A stretch of DNA of 64,000 nt from Methanobacteriota archaeon. Its GTDB lineage: Archaea; Thermoplasmatota; Poseidoniia; Poseidoniales; Poseidoniaceae. Below, in pieces: positions 34,811 to 44,770 of this stretch (positions are counted from its first letter, which is position 1; the number at the start of each line of letters is the position of its first letter). The notes below the pieces were generated by a model. The model ran no database searches. It had not been told where the DNA came from and worked only from the letters and a program-made list of their open reading frames with translations. The DNA lies in assembly GCA_002722135.1 (NCBI GenBank), contig PBKJ01000008.1, positions 27,807 to 91,806 on the forward strand. The letters are read 5' to 3'. The translations under genes were made by a program, and so were the position numbers.

Positions 34811-37800
34811 TCACTCCTGGCTGTTGACCCACTCAAGCAGGGAGGGAATGTCCCAACCTTGGTCGAAGTACCCCTGGATTTGCTCTTGCGTCCATTGTGG
34901 GAAGGTCTTCATCGCTTCCGCCATTTGCGGACTGACGTCAGCAGCAGGCGCGCTGGCCGGGATGTTCACGACTTGCTTGGTGTCTTGTTCCTCGTAATCG
35001 TCGTATTCGTCATCGTCGTCCACGACCGAGCCGCCACCGCCTCGGCGGAGGAGCACCATCACAAGGGTGGCCAACACGGCGACCACACCGACCAAACCGA
35101 CGAGCAAGAGGGCCATGGCCCCGCCTTGGCCTTCGTCGCTCTGGACCTTGACGTTGATGAGGCCGCCCGCGGTTTCGCTTCCGTTGTAGAGCAGTTCACC
35201 GCTGACCTCGTCATAGATGAGGTAATACAGACCGGTTGTTGGGGTCAGGTAGGCTTCGAGGGTGATGGATTCCCAAGCGGTAGCACCGATGCCCAACTCT
35301 TGCGAGGTGTGCACGGTTTCACGGGAAGCGATGCCGTCGTAGACGCCCATCACGCGCAGGTCAACGGTTCCAGCAAGGCTGCCGGTGTTTTGCAAGTAGA
35401 CCTCGAGGGTCATTTGCTGTCCGACCTCGGGCTGCGCAGGGTCAAAGCGCACCGTGCCGACGGTGAAGACCGCTTCTTCGTTGATCAGGTTGTACTGCGA
35501 CGTGGCCTCATCGGAATTGCCGTTGATTGGAACCACGTTGCCGTCAGAGGTGGGGCCACCACCGAGGATTGAGGATCCTGCGGAATCGGTGCCGTACACC
35601 CAGAAGATGACGCGGACACCGGCCATTTGAGCGGCCGAGGGCTCAACGGGGTCAGGCCAAAGGTCGATGCAATCCGCCGAAGCGTAGTATTCACCGACAC
35701 CTTTCACGAGGCTCACCGGGGTCGAGAGGGGGCCGGCTCCGAAGGCCTGACCGTAGACGGGCCAGGTAAGCCCCGTGCTTGGGTCGGCGTAGAACTGCCA
35801 GCGGATCTCCACTTCGTCCTCGAGCAACTTCTCAGGCTCTTCGATGGTCACGACCGCGTCAACGCAGTGGAGCACCGAGGAGGGCAGGTCTTCGCCAAGG
35901 GCGTCTTCGGTTCCGCCCTTGGTCAACTCCCAGCTGTTGCTGGCCACCTTGGGGGCGTTGAAGTCCACCTTGAGCGTGAACTCAGCGCAACCGTAGCCGT
36001 CGAAGTCACCACAATACGCGTCCGTCGCGTCCGTCGCTCCCGTGGGCATGTCAATGAGGCGGAAGGTGTACACGAATTCGTTGGTCACGGGCGGTGCGGT
36101 GATGTTGAAATCGAACACGCCGCCGGTGAAGGTCTCGGTCCACACCTCACCTTGGTATGGGATGTAATCCTTCCCGGGTTCACTGACCTTGGCCGCAGCC
36201 TGGCGGGTGATTTCCATCGTGAGGGGGATCTCAGGCTGAATCGAGACGCCGTTTGCCAAACCGGCCACGTAAGCGTAGCGGCCTTCGAAGCGGATGGTGT
36301 CGCCAGGGCCCACAAAGCCGACCTGGACGTCGTTGGTCACGGGTTCGGTCTGGTCAGAGATGTAGGGAATTTCCATGATGCCAGCGTTGAGGTCTGCGCG
36401 GAAGTCAAGCCTCACGCCGTCGGCATACATCCAGTCTTGGAGGTGTCCAGAGAGACCGAGGTAATTCTGGATGACGTTGTCGAAGTCCTGGATGCTCACC
36501 TTTGGCGTGCTGGCACCGACGTGGCCAGGAATGCCCCATGCCAGGCGAACTGGGAGGTCGAGGTAGAAGGTGCTCTCGAACGGATCGATCAGCGCACCAC
36601 CGTCCATGCGGCGCAGGCTCGGCGAGAGCTCGTCGTCGTCGACGATGGTCAGGTAGGGCGACGTGGTCCACGCCGTGCCGTTTCGCGGGTGGAAGTTGAT
36701 GACCATGTCTTCCGAGGAGGCTCCGTCGAGGTTCACGCGGATGGTGTCGAGGTCACGCCAGCCGTTGCCGTCCTGGGCCTCGACGATCACGTGGTAGGTG
36801 TTGCCTGCATAGACCGTCTTGTTCTCAAGGCCCTGATAACCGGGGTCGGTCGAACGCATGAAGCGCAGCCCATTGGCGTCCTCGATGTAGACGTTGTTGA
36901 TGACCGGCGTGGCCGAACTCATGGAGACGTAGGTCACGTAGTCGTTCTCGAAGCCAGCTGAGCCCCCATCGATGGAGTTGCCTGCGAGGTCAAAGCCCTC
37001 AATCCAAACGCTCACCTTGCCCACGGGATCGCGCCCGAGGTTGGCTTCGTCGTTGAATTGGGCGATGTAAGAGGCGTTTGGAGCACCACCGTCGCTGTTC
37101 AGGGTCACCATCGTGTATTCTTGGGGATCGGCTTCGCCGTCACCGTCGGTGTCGTGTTCGTACTCCACCCAAAGGTGCATCGTCATGGTCTCCGGCGGCG
37201 AGGGCAGGTCCTGCGCGATAAGGCGCATCTGCTGGGTTGCAGAAGGAATCACCCAAGTGTCGTCGTACACGCGACGCCAGTTCTCTGGCAGGTCGGCTCC
37301 GCCAAGGAAGACCGACATGGAAAGGAGGTTGGGCTCGTAGGTGTCGATGGAGAGGTTGAACGGCACCGCGCAATCGTCGTCCGGTCGCAATTCAGCACCG
37401 GGACAAAGCGTGTCGCCACCCTCGTAGCCGGCCATGCGAACACGGAGGATTTCGTCCCCAGCAGCGCCCTGGCCAAGGTCGATGGGCCACGAAATGTCCC
37501 CACCGATGGGGCCACTGATGTTGTCGATCTCGGTCCATCCGATGGTGATGTTCCCGTCGATGTTGTCCACGGTCTGCTGTTCCAGCACGAGGTTGTAGGC
37601 GGAGGGATCGGGTGCGACGTCAAGGTCCTGCAAGCGGACGCTCATGTCGATGGTCATGTAGCGGGTGGAAACCGCGTCGTCGAGGTCCTGAACCTCGGCG
37701 TTGGCGTTGAGCACCTGCAAACTGGTGATGCTGGCGTCGTTCTCGATGGCGTTGCCTTCGCTGGGGTCAAAGAGGACCGCAGCGGGGAGGCCATCGACGC

Positions 37801-40657
37801 CGTTCGCACCGACGCTGAAGGCGTAGAGGCGCAGGGTGTCCGCGTCTTCCCAAGCGGGGTTCACGCGGAAGCGCCAGGTGATGTCCTTGCCCGCAGGGCT
37901 CGTGGTGTCCACCACGGTGGAGGTTTCCAACGTCAGGTAGTTGCCCGGGTCAGCGCGCTTCTCGAACCCGGTCACTTCGGACCACGCCACTTCGACGGTT
38001 CCGGTCGAGGATTCGAAGAGCAACACGGCCTCAGCGAGCGTGGTGCCCGTGGCGCCGTCGACCGCGTGGGTGCTGGTCACCTCGTAGATCTCGCCCGAGG
38101 GGTAGAGACCAACAGGACTGCCGGTGACGGTCATCGTGCTGTCGTATCCCGACGCGGTGCTGACGCTGAGGTCGGCAAAGCGCACCGCACCACCGTTGCT
38201 GGTGTACACCGCGAAGGGGATGTCCGCCGTACCCGTGCCTTGGGCCAGCGCCACGCCCTGATTCAGTTCGCGGTCGAAGCCGTCGGACTCGTCGAAGGTG
38301 CGCTCCCAGTCGTACAGGATGTCGAGGTCACGGACCACAAGCGAACTGCCCGTCGAGGCGTTGAGGCTCTCAAGTTCGAAGCGGAAGGACACCCACTGGT
38401 TGCCGTAGTCGTCCTCGAAGGCGAAGGGCACTTGCGGGTCGTTCAGGAGGTTGTTGATGGCGTCGGCCAAGCCGATCGGCGTCCCTCCGATGGTGGGCAT
38501 GATGCGCGTCGCGTTCGGCATGGCGCCGAGGTCTTCGCTCAAACCACCGACGGCGAGCATCAGGTCGAAGCCCTCACCTGCGTCGGTCGTGGAGTAAATG
38601 GTGTTCTGATCGAAGACGATGTCCGCGGCCGTGACGGTCGCACCGTAGGGCAGCACGAAGCCGCCGCCGACCGCTTGCGCAGCAAGGTTCAGCGTCATCG
38701 TTTTGCTGTCCACACCGGTGTGCACATCGCCAATCTTGGCGTTGTAGAACATGGTCTGACGACCAAGCGCACCGAAGGCGGGCTGGTCAAAGGCCCAGTC
38801 GATGTCACCGTCGTTGGCCAGGTCCACGCGAACGTCGTTGGCGTGGTGTCCAAAGCGGAGGTCGAACCAAATTTCTGAGACCCTACAATCAAAGAAATTG
38901 TTCGCGGGGTCGAAGTTGAAACTGATCAAGGCCTCGAAACCGAACATTGGGCTGCTGAGTTGATTCCACTGGTCCACAACAATGTCCTCAGGAAGATCTT
39001 GCTCGATGGTGGACAACTGGATGTCTGGGGCTTCCGAACACTCTCGGTTGACGGTGGGCTTGATGGCCACGATGGGATGATCGAAGTTGATGCGCTCGAT
39101 GGAAGGTGAGAATCCGGTGTCCACCAAGGTCGGCTGGTAAGCGTAGGGGCCGGCCATCGCGTTCCACGCGCCTCCGTAGATTTCCGGATTGGCCAAATCG
39201 GTTTGGTTGAATCCGGTTCCGATACGCGTTCCAATGTTGAACCCGTGCAGCACGGCCGTGGAAAGTCGATCCGGGCCTGAGTCGAAATTGAACATGAAGT
39301 CCAGTGACTTGTGGACGTTGGCGTCGATGTTCCATAGCTCGATGATGTCCCCGGTCAAGCCCGACATCGGGTTGCCGTCAAGGTCGTTGACCAACAGCCC
39401 GGTCTGGGTGTTGTAGACGTCCACGTTGAGGGTCCCCGTCTGGGTGGTCTCGAGCTCCATGTTGAGCAGCCCGTAGCCGTTGGGTTGTGGGTCTCCTCCG
39501 TTCACAGAAGGAAGGAAGCCGCGGACCTTCATCCAGCCGTTTGCAGGCAGGAGTTGGCCCAAGCGAACGTTGTCGATGTACCAGCCAGGCATGGTGTAGT
39601 TCGTCGGCGTGTTGCCGTTGCCGCCCACGTTGTTGTGCTCCATGACGAAGCGGAGTTGCACCCACTGACCCACGTAATCGGTCAAATCGATGGCGATGTC
39701 TGCCCACCCGCTGGGGTTGTTGGTGCTCACGGACGTGCCACCAAGGGCGGATTGGGTCGAACCAACGCCCTGGCAGCCGCTCTGGATTTGACCCTGGTTG
39801 TTGCCCTTCGTGTACAGCCCGTTTCCAAAGCCAATGTTGGAGGAGTTGGCTTGGTCGACAGGGATGTAGTTGAACGCGTTTGGACCGCTGGTGTCGGGAG
39901 GGAAGAACTCGTCGTTGCGCTCTCGAATTTCGATGTACGCACAGTCGCGGTAGTACTTCTGAACGCCGCCCGTTCCGGACTCGAGGTAGTTCAAGGCGTG
40001 GAAGGAGGAAAAGCGGAAGGTGGTCCCCCCCATCGCGGGGTCAACGAAAATCGCAGGCGACAACAAACTGCTGTCGAACGCGTTTCCGTTGTTGTCGTCA
40101 CGGTAATCGTCGTCGAAGGGGTTGGTGCCCCAGCACATCTCACCAGACTTGCAGCCGGTTGGGAGGATGCCGAGCGAGGAGGAAATGCTGCCGTGACCCC
40201 ACGACATGGGGCTCATGGGCGGCTGCGTGCCGTCGGTGAAGTTCTTCGTGGTGCCCTCAAAATCGCTAAGGAAACCGTTCGACGTCAGGCGAACAGGCGT
40301 GGCATCTGACCCGTCTTCGAACTGGAAAGAGGACTTGGCCGAGAAGGAGGTCAGCTGCCCGTTGGCGTCGGGGCTCCACGTCTTCGGGAGGGTCTCGGTG
40401 TCGATCCTCACGAAAGCATCGTGCTCGGCCATGGCCGTGCCCACGGTCATCGAGGCCGACGTCACGGTCTCACCGGCAGGGAGCGTCACGGACGCATCAT
40501 CGAGGTCCAACCACGTCGCAGGGTCGCGAACATCGACCACGGCCTCGGCATCTCCACCGCTAAACGTGGTGACGTTGATGGAGGACGCGAGAGGGACGAG
40601 GAGAAGCATGGCCATCATCAAGAGGGCGGGCAAGCGGCGGGGGGCATTTGCGTTCAT
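34811..40657 (-). CDS. Giant cell-surface protein (1948 aa), C-terminal TM and cytoplasmic tail
   Basis: Signal peptide LPALLMMAMLLLVPLASS; very long ectodomain; TM GGAMALLLVGLVGVVAVLATLVMVLLRRGG; tail with VDDDDEYDDYEEQD and TFPQWTQEQIQGYFDQGWDIPSLLEWVNSQE. Confidence 0.85.
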   Translation of the reverse strand: MNANAPRRLPALLMMAMLLLVPLASSINVTTFSGGDAEAVVDVRDPATWLDLDDASVTLPAGETVTSASMTVGTAMAEHDAFVRIDTETLPKTWSPDANGQLTSFSAKSSFQFEDGSDATPVRLTSNGFLSDFEGTTKNFTDGTQPPMSPMSWGHGSISSSLGILPTGCKSGEMCWGTNPFDDDYRDDNNGNAFDSSLLSPAIFVDPAMGGTTFRFSSFHALNYLESGTGGVQKYYRDCAYIEIRERNDEFFPPDTSGPNAFNYIPVDQANSSNIGFGNGLYTKGNNQGQIQSGCQGVGSTQSALGGTSVSTNNPSGWADIAIDLTDYVGQWVQLRFVMEHNNVGGNGNTPTNYTMPGWYIDNVRLGQLLPANGWMKVRGFLPSVNGGDPQPNGYGLLNMELETTQTGTLNVDVYNTQTGLLVNDLDGNPMSGLTGDIIELWNIDANVHKSLDFMFNFDSGPDRLSTAVLHGFNIGTRIGTGFNQTDLANPEIYGGAWNAMAGPYAYQPTLVDTGFSPSIERINFDHPIVAIKPTVNRECSEAPDIQLSTIEQDLPEDIVVDQWNQLSSPMFGFEALISFNFDPANNFFDCRVSEIWFDLRFGHHANDVRVDLANDGDIDWAFDQPAFGALGRQTMFYNAKIGDVHTGVDSKTMTLNLAAQAVGGGFVLPYGATVTAADIVFDQNTIYSTTDAGEGFDLMLAVGGLSEDLGAMPNATRIMPTIGGTPIGLADAINNLLNDPQVPFAFEDDYGNQWVSFRFELESLNASTGSSLVVRDLDILYDWERTFDESDGFDRELNQGVALAQGTGTADIPFAVYTSNGGAVRFADLSVSTASGYDSTMTVTGSPVGLYPSGEIYEVTSTHAVDGATGTTLAEAVLLFESSTGTVEVAWSEVTGFEKRADPGNYLTLETSTVVDTTSPAGKDITWRFRVNPAWEDADTLRLYAFSVGANGVDGLPAAVLFDPSEGNAIENDASITSLQVLNANAEVQDLDDAVSTRYMTIDMSVRLQDLDVAPDPSAYNLVLEQQTVDNIDGNITIGWTEIDNISGPIGGDISWPIDLGQGAAGDEILRVRMAGYEGGDTLCPGAELRPDDDCAVPFNLSIDTYEPNLLSMSVFLGGADLPENWRRVYDDTWVIPSATQQMRLIAQDLPSPPETMTMHLWVEYEHDTDGDGEADPQEYTMVTLNSDGGAPNASYIAQFNDEANLGRDPVGKVSVWIEGFDLAGNSIDGGSAGFENDYVTYVSMSSATPVINNVYIEDANGLRFMRSTDPGYQGLENKTVYAGNTYHVIVEAQDGNGWRDLDTIRVNLDGASSEDMVINFHPRNGTAWTTSPYLTIVDDDELSPSLRRMDGGALIDPFESTFYLDLPVRLAWGIPGHVGASTPKVSIQDFDNVIQNYLGLSGHLQDWMYADGVRLDFRADLNAGIMEIPYISDQTEPVTNDVQVGFVGPGDTIRFEGRYAYVAGLANGVSIQPEIPLTMEITRQAAAKVSEPGKDYIPYQGEVWTETFTGGVFDFNITAPPVTNEFVYTFRLIDMPTGATDATDAYCGDFDGYGCAEFTLKVDFNAPKVASNSWELTKGGTEDALGEDLPSSVLHCVDAVVTIEEPEKLLEDEVEIRWQFYADPSTGLTWPVYGQAFGAGPLSTPVSLVKGVGEYYASADCIDLWPDPVEPSAAQMAGVRVIFWVYGTDSAGSSILGGGPTSDGNVVPINGNSDEATSQYNLINEEAVFTVGTVRFDPAQPEVGQQMTLEVYLQNTGSLAGTVDLRVMGVYDGIASRETVHTSQELGIGATAWESITLEAYLTPTTGLYYLIYDEVSGELLYNGSETAGGLINVKVQSDEGQGGAMALLLVGLVGVVAVLATLVMVLLRRGGGGSVVDDDDEYDDYEEQDTKQVVNIPASAPAADVSPQMAEAMKTFPQWTQEQIQGYFDQGWDIPSLLEWVNSQE

Positions 40658-40726
40658 GGCGACACCGGCGTCTGCGCGACAGCAAGCCTGCCTAAAAGAG
40701 TCCCCGTGAGGGTGCTTCGACGTGCC

Positions 40727-41389
40727 TCAGAGGGGCACGCTCACGCGCTGTGACCAAGCGTGCTTCGCGAGGTCCAACAAACCGCCCACGCGAGCCTCGC
40801 TTCGCTCGAGCCATTCCCGGTTGCCAACGGTGGTGGTGTGCTTGGGCCCGAGCGCGTCACAGACCTCAGGTCCAATGCTCAGTTCGTAGGTGCCCAGCGC
40901 ACGGGCCATGTCGGTGATGGCTGATTTGTCGAACCCGAGCAAGGGCCTGAGGATCTCAAGTTTGGTGGCTTCCTCGACAGCACCAAGGTTGCCCAGGGTT
41001 TGACTGGAGACCTGACCGAGGTTTTCTCCGGTCAACACATGGCTTGCACCAACCTCGTTGGCGTGCAGCGTCGCCACGGTGTTGAACACCCGCTTCATGT
41101 GGATGAAGTACTCCGAATGGCACCATGATTCGGTGAACTTGGCCATGACCTCTGCGACAGGGACGACCACGAGCGTTGGATTGAGCCGTGTGCTCACGTC
41201 AACTCCAAGCGCGCCGTCCATCGCACCAAGGTGTTGCAGGCTGGCCATGGTGCGTTCTTGCGCCTCCGGGCCGGTGACGGGCTCCATGCTGAAATGCAGC
41301 GGATGGAGATCCCAACCGGCGCGCATGGCCCGCGCGGCCGCCACGGGAGAATCGATGCCGCCCGACATCAGGCCGACACACACCCCCAT
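40727..41389 (-). CDS. ThiI-like PP-loop sulfurtransferase lacking a THUMP domain
   Basis: GLMSGGIDSPVAAARAMRAGW PP-loop, LTGENLGQVSSQTLGNL, GPEVCDALGPKHTTT. Confidence 0.8.
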   Translation of the reverse strand: MGVCVGLMSGGIDSPVAAARAMRAGWDLHPLHFSMEPVTGPEAQERTMASLQHLGAMDGALGVDVSTRLNPTLVVVPVAEVMAKFTESWCHSEYFIHMKRVFNTVATLHANEVGASHVLTGENLGQVSSQTLGNLGAVEEATKLEILRPLLGFDKSAITDMARALGTYELSIGPEVCDALGPKHTTTVGNREWLERSEARVGGLLDLAKHAWSQRVSVPL

Positions 41390-41429
41390 GACCAACAAGC
41401 CGACGAAGTCACGTCATGAGCCTTCCCCG

Positions 41430-41939
41430 ATGGCGAGGCTTCATGACCGTCGGACGCGAGGGGCAATTGTGCAACCGTTCTCTGTTGAACCCGTGACCCT
41501 CATCGAGGAAGTCTTCCCTCAGGACACCAACGCCTACGACACGCTGTTTGGCGGACGGTTGCTCTCCTTGATGGACAAAGCCGGAGGCATCGCTTGTGCC
41601 AAGTTCGCACATCGCGAATTCGTGACCATCTCGATCGACACCTTGACCTTCATCGCTCCAGCCCGTCAAGGCGACCTTCTCGAAGTGACCGGCCAGGTCG
41701 TGTTCACGTCCACCCACACCGCCTGCGTGAAGGTCACCGCTCAATCGATGAGCAAGTCGGATTGGGAACGCCGCCCCATCTGCGAGGGATACTTCTTCTT
41801 CGTCGCCATCGACTCCATGATGCGTCCCATCCCGATTCCTCAACTGACGCCGGAAGGCGAAGCCGCTGAGCGTGAGTGGGCGCATGCTGAGGAACTCCGA
41901 GCGAACATGCTTCGCAACCGTGCAGCGTCCAAGGCTTGA
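41430..41939 (+). CDS. Acyl-CoA thioesterase (hotdog fold)
   Basis: EEVFPQDTNAYDTLFGGRLLSLMDKAGGIACAKFAHREFVTISIDTLTFIAPARQGDLLEVTGQV. Confidence 0.88.
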   Translation: MARLHDRRTRGAIVQPFSVEPVTLIEEVFPQDTNAYDTLFGGRLLSLMDKAGGIACAKFAHREFVTISIDTLTFIAPARQGDLLEVTGQVVFTSTHTACVKVTAQSMSKSDWERRPICEGYFFFVAIDSMMRPIPIPQLTPEGEAAEREWAHAEELRANMLRNRAASKA

Positions 41940-41963
41940 TGTGGAGCATCCCGAGGCCACCCC

Positions 41964-42986
41964 ATGCCGGTCCTCAACATCGCGGCGGTGTGTACCGACG
42001 ACCTTGCGCGGTTGATCGCCAAACCGAGCGACCAGCGTGACGTCCACACCTACGTCCACAAGGAAATGGGCGATTCAGGCGCCCGAATCCTCTCCATCAT
42101 TCGTCCGGCCAAATATCCCGAGCGTCTGCGCCCGCTGCTGAACGCCCTTTCCGCCGCACGGGTGGGGCTCATCGAGGTGCAAGCCGTTGACGCCACACTC
42201 GGAGAAGCCCTCGTGGCCTTCGCCAGCGCAGGCCTCACGCGAGGCCTTGCCGTGATTCGTCCAACGGACGGCGGTTGGATTGACGAAGACCAAGTCAAGG
42301 GGCTTTTCCAACAAGCCGGCCTTGCGGCGTGGTCCTTTGAGCAAGAGGACGGTCCTCACCTCAGGGAACGCCTCTACGCGCTGATGGACGATTTGGCGGA
42401 CGAACTCGCAGAAGCCTCGCAACAGCCCCTGGTCATCCCTGTCGACCAGCACTTCAACGTCCGCGGCATTGGACTCGTCGCCATTGGATACGTGCAGGCG
42501 GGGACCGTTCAACAGCACGACGAACTCCTGCTCCTTCCCGCTGAGGGTGGAGGCACGGCGAAATCCCTGCAGGTGATGGACGATGACGTGCCGACGGCCA
42601 CGGCCGGCGATCGCGTGGGCCTCGCACTGCGCAACGCCCAGGAGGCGCATTTGACCGGTGGAACGCTCATTGTGCATCCGCCAATCGACGATGCACGCAC
42701 GGGCACACACCGACCTCCCGCCATGGTGGCACATGCTCGCTCGACCGTTCACCTGACGCCATCCCCGTTTCAGCGCCGAACCTTGCAAACAGGAGACGTG
42801 ATTCACCTCTCGGTCGATTTGCAATTCATTGTCGGCCGAGTGACCGGCGCCGAAGCGAACGTCCTCACCGTTGAGTGGGACCACCCCGCGCTCATTCGAG
42901 CCCAATCCCCGCCTCAAGCCATCATCGCACAGCTTGATTCCAAACCCCGCATCATCGGCTCTGGACGGCTCGAATTTGAGGCGTGA
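41964..42986 (+). CDS. SelB/EF-Tu-like protein with degenerate G domain (archaeal SelB-like)
   Basis: C-terminal half VDQHFNVRGIGLVAIGYVQAGTVQQHDELLLLP...DRVGLALRNAQEAHLTGGTLI matches EF-Tu/SelB domain 2; N-terminal half has no P-loop. Confidence 0.65.
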   Translation: MPVLNIAAVCTDDLARLIAKPSDQRDVHTYVHKEMGDSGARILSIIRPAKYPERLRPLLNALSAARVGLIEVQAVDATLGEALVAFASAGLTRGLAVIRPTDGGWIDEDQVKGLFQQAGLAAWSFEQEDGPHLRERLYALMDDLADELAEASQQPLVIPVDQHFNVRGIGLVAIGYVQAGTVQQHDELLLLPAEGGGTAKSLQVMDDDVPTATAGDRVGLALRNAQEAHLTGGTLIVHPPIDDARTGTHRPPAMVAHARSTVHLTPSPFQRRTLQTGDVIHLSVDLQFIVGRVTGAEANVLTVEWDHPALIRAQSPPQAIIAQLDSKPRIIGSGRLEFEA

Positions 42987-43075
42987 TTCGGCGAACGAAG
43001 CCGCCCCCTGCAACCTCATTGCGGAAGAGGAAGGATGAGGGAGCATTCATATTCCTCTCCACCAAGTGCGCGCGG

Positions 43076-44770
43076 ATGGGAGAAATCGTGCCGGCGTCTG
43101 CCGGCCCGATGCAGTTGGACCGTGAGGTCCTCGACGGGCTGCATCTGGCCGGGATGCGTGGAAGGGTGGCCGTTGAGGTCGATCCTTCCGCCCTCCTCAT
43201 CCGCGCAAAGGAGGGGAAAACCACGACCCTTCCCCTGTCGTCCATCAGTTCCTTCAACCACCACCAAACGCACCTGATGCCCCCGTACAGCCACCTGTTT
43301 GGCCTCATCCTGATCGGCATGGCGGGCTGGACCATCGAAATGGTCGCCGTGCGTAACGTGGTCATGACCGTTGGGTGCATCCTTGTGGGTGCATGGGCGC
43401 TCACGCGTCGCCCAACCCTGACGGTCGACTTGCACAACGGCGAATGTCACGTCATCACCGGTGCAGATGGCAAGTTGATGATGCTCGCTTACCTGATGGG
43501 GCGGCTCATGGCGGGCCAGCCGCTGGCTGAAGCACGCGTGGGGCTGAACGACCTCATGCAACCCCGCTCGACACCTGAAGCACTGGTGGTCCCGACGCCA
43601 ATCACCGGCCTTCTCGAGGGGGAAATTGTACCGCGGGCGGCTCCAGATGAGGCCATCATGGCCGACTTCTTTGACGAGCCGTCAACGCCGGCGCCAAGCA
43701 TTGCTTCTCCCGCTCCTGCGGTCAACATCACCATCGAGGACCGGCGGGCGCCCATGCAATCCGACGCTTACCTCGCACCGGTCCATGTGCCGGTGCCGGT
43801 GACCCCTCCACGAGACGGCCTGCACGCGCGAGCTCAACAGATGATGATCGAACAGCGTGAAACGCTCCCGAGTCCTTCACACGATGCCCTCAACCCTCGC
43901 ACGCCCGTTGATCGGGAGGAGGCGCAACAAGCCCGCGAGGAGGCAAGCTCTCCTTTCGCAGTGAGCGGAACAGGCTGGCAAGCCGTGCATCAGGAGCAGC
44001 GTGCTCTGCCTGCGCCACGGGTTGAGCCTCCGCTTCCTGCCTTCGATCCCGGTGCAGAGCCGTACCTGCCCAGCTTCGTCGGCCCAACGGGCCATTCACG
44101 GCCAGCCCTTGCGCCTGAGCCTGCGCCCATGTTCCCCGTCATGGGATTGCAAGAGCCCATGCCAGACACGGCATCCGTCGAGACGGCCCCTGAACCTCCT
44201 GCTCCGCCGCTACGCGGCATTGTGGGCACCTCGCGCCGTTCTGAAAATGAGCGAGCCGTCGCTCCTGCGGGACAACCGGTCAACCTGCAACCGAAGACGG
44301 GGACCGTCGCGCCTCGTCACCTCATTCCACGGCCCGCAAGCGGAGTTCGCCCCCGGCGTCGAGCCCTCGGTGGGCTGTTCGATGCCGCCCTCCGACCACC
44401 TGCGCCCTCGCCGCAGGAGCAGGACTACGCCGCCATGTATGGCGACGAGGACGGACAGGCCGTCGCTGCGGAGGACGTTGCACCGATGAGCACCTGGCAG
44501 CACACACGTCTACGAACCGACGCCTCATCGCAAGCGATTGTTGACGAACACAACCGCATTCATGCCGGCTCCAGCGGTGGAGAACGGGCCGATGATCGAC
44601 TCCGCAACTTGCTTGACGACATCTCTGTTGCTCCGCTTCCAGCTTCTGAAGAGACCTTGACCGGTGAGCGTCAAGGACAGATTGCTTCATCGTTCAGCGA
44701 CATGATCGAGGTCCACACAGAACCTGCGGCAGGACGGCCGTTCATCGACCTGGACCGGCTTGACGGTTGA
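43076..44770 (+). CDS. Membrane protein with two TM helices in an N-terminal domain and long Pro-rich disordered C-terminus
   Basis: HLFGLILIGMAGWTIEMVAVRNVVMTVGCILVGAWAL followed by low-complexity Pro/Ala/Glu tail. Confidence 0.6.
   Translation: MGEIVPASAGPMQLDREVLDGLHLAGMRGRVAVEVDPSALLIRAKEGKTTTLPLSSISSFNHHQTHLMPPYSHLFGLILIGMAGWTIEMVAVRNVVMTVGCILVGAWALTRRPTLTVDLHNGECHVITGADGKLMMLAYLMGRLMAGQPLAEARVGLNDLMQPRSTPEALVVPTPITGLLEGEIVPRAAPDEAIMADFFDEPSTPAPSIASPAPAVNITIEDRRAPMQSDAYLAPVHVPVPVTPPRDGLHARAQQMMIEQRETLPSPSHDALNPRTPVDREEAQQAREEASSPFAVSGTGWQAVHQEQRALPAPRVEPPLPAFDPGAEPYLPSFVGPTGHSRPALAPEPAPMFPVMGLQEPMPDTASVETAPEPPAPPLRGIVGTSRRSENERAVAPAGQPVNLQPKTGTVAPRHLIPRPASGVRPRRRALGGLFDAALRPPAPSPQEQDYAAMYGDEDGQAVAAEDVAPMSTWQHTRLRTDASSQAIVDEHNRIHAGSSGGERADDRLRNLLDDISVAPLPASEETLTGERQGQIASSFSDMIEVHTEPAAGRPFIDLDRLDG

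Noticed and set aside
35627-38878. Long + strand ORFs (444 aa and 606 aa)
   Set aside because: Lie wholly antisense to the 1948-aa surface protein, which has signal peptide, TM and normal composition; the antisense translations are Val/Gly/Arg/His-rich artefacts.
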